The notes below the pieces were generated by a model. It saw only the letters and a list, made by a program, of their open reading frames with translations. It was not told where the DNA came from and did no database searches. Below are positions 60,427 to 64,000 of a stretch of DNA of 64,000 nt, piece by piece; the stretch's first letter is position 1, and every line of letters starts with the position of its first letter. Both the position numbers and the translations under genes were made by a program. The stretch lies in the NCBI RefSeq assembly GCF_050496765.1, contig NZ_JBNWEO010000018.1, forward strand, positions 186,001 to 250,000, given 5' to 3'. Source of the stretch: JAEVLT01 sp050496765 (GTDB lineage: Bacteria > Bacillota > Bacilli > Bacillales > Cytobacillaceae).

Positions 60427-61368
60427 ATGAAATGGTCTGAAATCAGCATTCATACAACAAACGAGGCGATCGAACCCATCTCGAATATTTTGCATGAAGC
60501 CGGGGCAAGCGGCGTCGTAATTGAGGATCCGTTCGAGCTTTCGAAGGAAAGGGAAGATCGATTCGGTGAAATCTACCAACTGAATCCCGATGATTACCCT
60601 GAAGAAGGGGCTATCGTAAAGGCTTACTTGCCAGTCAATAGTTTTCTTGGCGAGACAGTAGACGCGATAAAAGACTCCATCAACAACCTTATCCTATACA
60701 ATATTGATATTGGATTAAACAAAGTAACGATTTCTGAAGTAAATGAAGAAGAATGGGCCACGGCGTGGAAGAAATATTACAATCCTGTTAAAATATCGGA
60801 AAAATTTACGATTGTTCCGACATGGGAAGAATATACGCCAGTCTCAAGCGATGAATTAATTATTGAGCTCGATCCGGGAATGGCGTTTGGGACAGGTACA
60901 CACCCAACAACGGTTATGTGCATTCAGGCTCTTGAAAAATCGGTTAAGGCTGGAGATGAGGTAATCGATGTCGGAACGGGTTCAGGCGTTTTGAGCATCG
61001 CCGCTGCCATGCTTGGAGCTGGACATATTCGCGCCTATGATTTGGATGAAGTAGCTGTGACCCAGGCAAGATTGAATGCCAAGTTAAACAAAGTTAACAG
61101 TAAAATCGACATTGCTCAAAATAATTTGCTCGACGGTGTGGAAGACAACTCAGCAGATCTTATCGTCGCCAATATCTTGGCTGAAGTGATTTTGCGTTTT
61201 ACGAGTGATGCAGCAAAGGTCATTAAACCTGGAGGCTGCTTCATTGCTTCGGGAATTATTCAGCAAAAAAAAGAACAGGTAAAAGACGCTTTGCTTTGTG
61301 CCGGATTCGAAATTGGCGAAACGATGATGATGGAAGATTGGGTTGCAATCATTGCGAGGAAAAAATAA
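60427..61368 (+). CDS. prmA: Ribosomal protein L11 methyltransferase
   Basis: 313 residues starting MKWSEISIHTTNEAIEPISN, with the SAM site LDPGMAFGTGTHPTT and VIDVGTGSGVLSIAA and the catalytic-loop segment LIVANILAEVI. Trimethylates L11. ATG 60427 with TTGGAG upstream is used; GTG-type start at 60412 is not. Confidence 0.95.
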   Translation: MKWSEISIHTTNEAIEPISNILHEAGASGVVIEDPFELSKEREDRFGEIYQLNPDDYPEEGAIVKAYLPVNSFLGETVDAIKDSINNLILYNIDIGLNKVTISEVNEEEWATAWKKYYNPVKISEKFTIVPTWEEYTPVSSDELIIELDPGMAFGTGTHPTTVMCIQALEKSVKAGDEVIDVGTGSGVLSIAAAMLGAGHIRAYDLDEVAVTQARLNAKLNKVNSKIDIAQNNLLDGVEDNSADLIVANILAEVILRFTSDAAKVIKPGGCFIASGIIQQKKEQVKDALLCAGFEIGETMMMEDWVAIIARKK

Positions 61369-61373
61369 CTTTG

Positions 61374-61406
61374 AAGGGGCTTCTTGAAAAGCCTCCCTTT
61401 TTTTTA
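61374..61406 (+). terminator. Terminator-like hairpin after prmA
   Basis: GGGGCTT / AAGCCTCC stem plus T8. Confidence 0.75.
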
Positions 61407-61445
61407 GTAAAATAGAGAGTAATCTTTTCGAAGTAGGTGCATTTC

Positions 61446-62195
61446 GTGCAACGTTATTTTGTGAACACGTCTGCTAACGGCGGGCGCTTTATGCTAAGCG
61501 GAGAAGATCGAAATCATATCCGCAATGTGATGCGGATGCAGCCGGGAGATTCGATCATCTGTGTGGATTCTGAGGGAAAAAGCGCTCTTTGCAAAATCAC
61601 AGCGTTGACTGAAGAGCAAGTAATTGCCGAAGTTGTCAAGAAGCTGGATGAAGATACAGAACTTCCTGTCCGAATTACGATCGCTAGCGGCCTTCCAAAA
61701 GGAGACAAGCTTGAATGGATCATCCAAAAGGGGACAGAGCTTGGAGCACATGCATTCATGCCGTTTGCCGCTGCTCGCTCGGTTGTAAAATGGGACGACA
61801 AAAAAGCCGCAAAAAAAGTGGAAAGATGGCTGAAAATCGCGAAGGAAGCGGCAGAACAATCCCACCGGACTTTTTTGCCAGACGTATTCAACCCTGTCAG
61901 CTTTAAAACAATGCTGGAGTTAAGCAGTCAGTATGATTATAAATTGGCAGCTTTTGAGGAAGAGAGCAGGAAAGGGGAGACTTCCACTTTTGCAGCTACT
62001 CTTAAAAAAATGCAAAAGGGAGAATCGCTTCTGTTGCTGGTTGGTCCAGAAGGCGGATTAACCGATGAAGAGATTAATCGTTTAAAGGAAAAAGAGTTTG
62101 CCATATGCGGGCTGGGGCCGCGAATTTTAAGAGCGGAAACAGCGCCGCTTTATATGCTGGCAGCGATTTCCTATCATTTTGAATTATTGGGGTGA
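61446..62195 (+). CDS. rsmE: 16S rRNA m3U1498 methyltransferase RsmE
   Basis: 249 residues: N-terminal PUA-like domain (QRYFVNTSANGGRFMLSGED, HIRNVMRM) and the SPOUT knot (LLLVGPEGGLTDEEI, LGPRILRAETAPLYMLAAI). GTG 61446 (MQRYFV) with AGGTG upstream matches family starts; GTG 61437 adds 3 residues. Confidence 0.94.
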   Translation: MQRYFVNTSANGGRFMLSGEDRNHIRNVMRMQPGDSIICVDSEGKSALCKITALTEEQVIAEVVKKLDEDTELPVRITIASGLPKGDKLEWIIQKGTELGAHAFMPFAAARSVVKWDDKKAAKKVERWLKIAKEAAEQSHRTFLPDVFNPVSFKTMLELSSQYDYKLAAFEEESRKGETSTFAATLKKMQKGESLLLLVGPEGGLTDEEINRLKEKEFAICGLGPRILRAETAPLYMLAAISYHFELLG

Positions 62196-62200
62196 GGAAA

Positions 62201-63559
62201 ATGCCGAATGTAGCATTTCATACACTTGGATGTAAAGTCAATCATTACGAAACTGAAGCGATTTGGCAGTTGTTTAAGCAGGAAGGATACGAACGCGTTG
62301 ACTTTGAAACAACTGCTGACGTCTATGTTATTAATACATGCACGGTGACCAATACTGGCGACAAGAAAAGCCGCCAGGTGATTAGAAGGGCTGTTCGGAA
62401 AAATCCGGATGCGGTGATTTGTGTAACGGGCTGTTACGCTCAAACATCGCCGGCTGAAATAATGGCGATTCCGGGTGTCGATATCGTCGTAGGTACACAG
62501 GATCGCATGAAGATGCTGGATTACATTGAGCAATTTAAAAAAGAACGCGAGCCGATCAACGGTGTTCGCAATATCATGAAAAACCGGGTCTACGAAGAGC
62601 TGGATGTCCCTTCTTTTACCGATCGCACACGTGCTTCGTTAAAAATTCAGGAGGGTTGCAACAATTTCTGTACTTTTTGTATTATCCCCTGGGCGCGCGG
62701 GCTGATGCGTTCACGTGATCCAAAAGAAGTTATCCGCCAAGCACAGCAATTGGTGGATGCTGGATATAAAGAAATTGTTCTTACTGGGATTCATACGGGC
62801 GGCTATGGCGAAGATATGAAAGATTACAATTTGGCGATGCTTCTAAGTGATTTGGAAAGAGAAGTGAAAGGGCTGAAACGTCTGCGCATTTCTTCTATCG
62901 AAGCAAGTCAAATTACCGATGAAGTCATTGAAGTGATAAAAGTATCCAAAATCATTGTGAGACATTTGCATATTCCGCTTCAATCCGGATCCAATTCTGT
63001 TTTGAAACGGATGCGCCGCAAGTATACAATGGAATTTTTCGCAGAGCGTCTTGACCGACTGAAAGAAGTGCTGCCGGGTCTTGCTGTTACATCCGATGTG
63101 ATTGTTGGTTTCCCAGGTGAAACGGAAGAAGAATTTATGGAAACCTATAACTTTATTAAAGAACACAAGTTTTCGGAACTGCACGTTTTTCCTTATTCAA
63201 AACGGACGGGCACACCTGCGGCAAGAATGGAAGATCAAATCGATGAAGACGTGAAAAATGACCGCGTCCACCGGTTGATTTCGTTGTCAGACCAGCTTGC
63301 GAAAGAGTATGCGTCCCAATTTGAGGGGGAAGTGCTTGAAGTCATTCCGGAAGATCGCCATCACGAAGGGGATCAGAAAGGGCTTCTTGAAGGCTATACC
63401 GACAATTATTTGAAAGTTGTTTTTCCTGGAAATGATGATTTGATTGGCAAGCTCGTGAAAGTTAAGATTGCCAAAGCTGGCTACCCATATAATGAAGGTC
63501 AGTTTGTCAAAGTAGAAGAAGATTCCTCGGCGAAAGAAGCAGCTAAAGCAGCTATTTAA
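62201..63559 (+). CDS. mtaB: tRNA (t6A37) methylthiotransferase MtaB
   Basis: 452 residues. N-terminal MTTase domain with three cysteines (TLGCKVN, INTCTVT, VTGCYAQ), radical SAM motif CNNFCTFC, and a C-terminal TRAM domain (LLEGYTDNYLKVVF). Forms ms2t6A. ATG 62201 is the family start, with GTGAGG upstream. Its terminator belongs to the composite repeat. Confidence 0.96.
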   Translation: MPNVAFHTLGCKVNHYETEAIWQLFKQEGYERVDFETTADVYVINTCTVTNTGDKKSRQVIRRAVRKNPDAVICVTGCYAQTSPAEIMAIPGVDIVVGTQDRMKMLDYIEQFKKEREPINGVRNIMKNRVYEELDVPSFTDRTRASLKIQEGCNNFCTFCIIPWARGLMRSRDPKEVIRQAQQLVDAGYKEIVLTGIHTGGYGEDMKDYNLAMLLSDLEREVKGLKRLRISSIEASQITDEVIEVIKVSKIIVRHLHIPLQSGSNSVLKRMRRKYTMEFFAERLDRLKEVLPGLAVTSDVIVGFPGETEEEFMETYNFIKEHKFSELHVFPYSKRTGTPAARMEDQIDEDVKNDRVHRLISLSDQLAKEYASQFEGEVLEVIPEDRHHEGDQKGLLEGYTDNYLKVVFPGNDDLIGKLVKVKIAKAGYPYNEGQFVKVEEDSSAKEAAKAAI

Positions 63560-63562
63560 TTT

Positions 63563-64000
63563 TAAGAAAAACCGGGCAAAAACCGCCCGGTCCTTTTTAG
63601 TTTGGCTGATAAACGGAGGCTGTTGATTTCCGCTCCAGGCACTCGCTTTCCGGGGGGCAGAACGCCTGAGCCTCCCTCGTCGCAAGCTCCTCGAAAATGC
63701 ATCCGCATTTCCTTCGTGCGATGTTATTTCTAGGAAGCTTATTCAAAGTCCTGCGGGGTCTCGCCTGTAACGCTAATCCCCCAGGAGTCGGCGCCTTCCA
63801 CTCCAATCAACAGGGTGCCATAAACGAATTTACCCTTGAATTCGATGCAACCTAAACCAAACCATGCAAGTGAGTAGCCTGAAAAGACCTGATACATGCC
63901 TATTTGACAATCCAAAAAGCTTATTATCGTAGAAAATTGACAAAGAACCGCTATCATTTTACTTATGGTTGCTTCCGCTCACTTTTTGGAGCGGAGATCA
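63563..64000 (-). repeat. Composite repeat, copy 2 (inverted, cut by window end)
   Basis: Reading the minus strand: TGATCT-CCGCTCC directly followed by the 127-bp AT-rich body (63987-63861), a 30-bp linker, the GC-rich unit B (63805-63631) with a 61-bp insertion at 63692-63752 flanked by TCCT, and the terminator. GC unit A is absent at the place where copy 1 has it. A 72-codon frame on the minus strand crosses the body and unit B; I regard it as spurious. Confidence 0.85.
63565..63598 (+). terminator. Terminator of mtaB, carried by the composite repeat
   Basis: AAACCGGGC / GCCCGGTCC hairpin followed by TTTTTAG; same sequence as at 42766-42800. Confidence 0.85.

Noticed and set aside
1..64000. 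CRISPR array, rRNA or tRNA genes
   Set aside because: No regularly spaced repeats and no tRNA cloverleaf or rRNA sequence recognised on reading; the T-box only resembles tRNA by pairing.

Overview
The window comes from a low-GC, endospore-forming Bacillaceae chromosome. It carries sporulation genes (sigK, gpr, spoIIP, sda, yqxA), the late competence operon (comEA-comEB-comEC with divergent comER), a T-box leader on alaS and a CIRCE-controlled hrcA-grpE-dnaK-dnaJ operon. Gene order follows two B. subtilis blocks (yrzC/yrvO to yrhC, and pssA/psd/sda/yqeG to yqeV). I cannot name the species.

Regions: (1) 1-21290, conserved housekeeping: cymR (cut by the window edge), the cysteine desulfurase/MnmA thiouridylase pair, a TPR protein, recD2, small proteins, an AI-2E permease, T-box-alaS, ireB-ruvX-yrzB, mltG, the trmR-trhP1-trhP2 tRNA wobble hydroxylation/methoxylation operon, udk, greA, a class B PBP, yrrS, mtnN and yrhC. 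The yrrT and mccAB genes that flank mtnN in B. subtilis are absent here. (2) 21439-28909, sigK split in two by a compact skin-like element of about 6.75 kb. It has a SpoIVCA-type serine recombinase beside the left junction, and a minus-strand operon with a Cro/CI-type repressor, a coiled-coil protein, a 28-residue membrane peptide, two small proteins and an HNH-AP2 nuclease. Excision between two CGAAATT cores would restore a 238-codon sigK in frame. (3) 28917-32517, a lipoprotein and an orphan OmpR-type response regulator, followed by an IS110-family element whose upstream non-coding end folds well and is a candidate bridge RNA. (4) 32518-41600, pepF, phospholipid genes pssA and psd, sda, a DnaA-box cluster, and the yqeG-yqeH-aroE-yhbY-nadD-yqeK-rsfS-yqeM operon. 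(5) 41600-42844, a composite repeat. (6) 42845-63559, comER/comE, yqzM, holA, rpsT, gpr, spoIIP, yqxA, lepA, hemW, the heat-shock operon, prmA, rsmE and mtaB. (7) 63563-64000, a second, inverted, differently rearranged copy of the composite repeat.

The least explained parts are the small sigK element with its structured non-coding ends, the composite repeat (a terminator, GC-rich units and an AT-rich body, in two inverted copies flanking the comER-mtaB block), a structured RNA between mltG and trmR, and the non-coding end of the IS110 element. No rRNA, tRNA or CRISPR array was seen.
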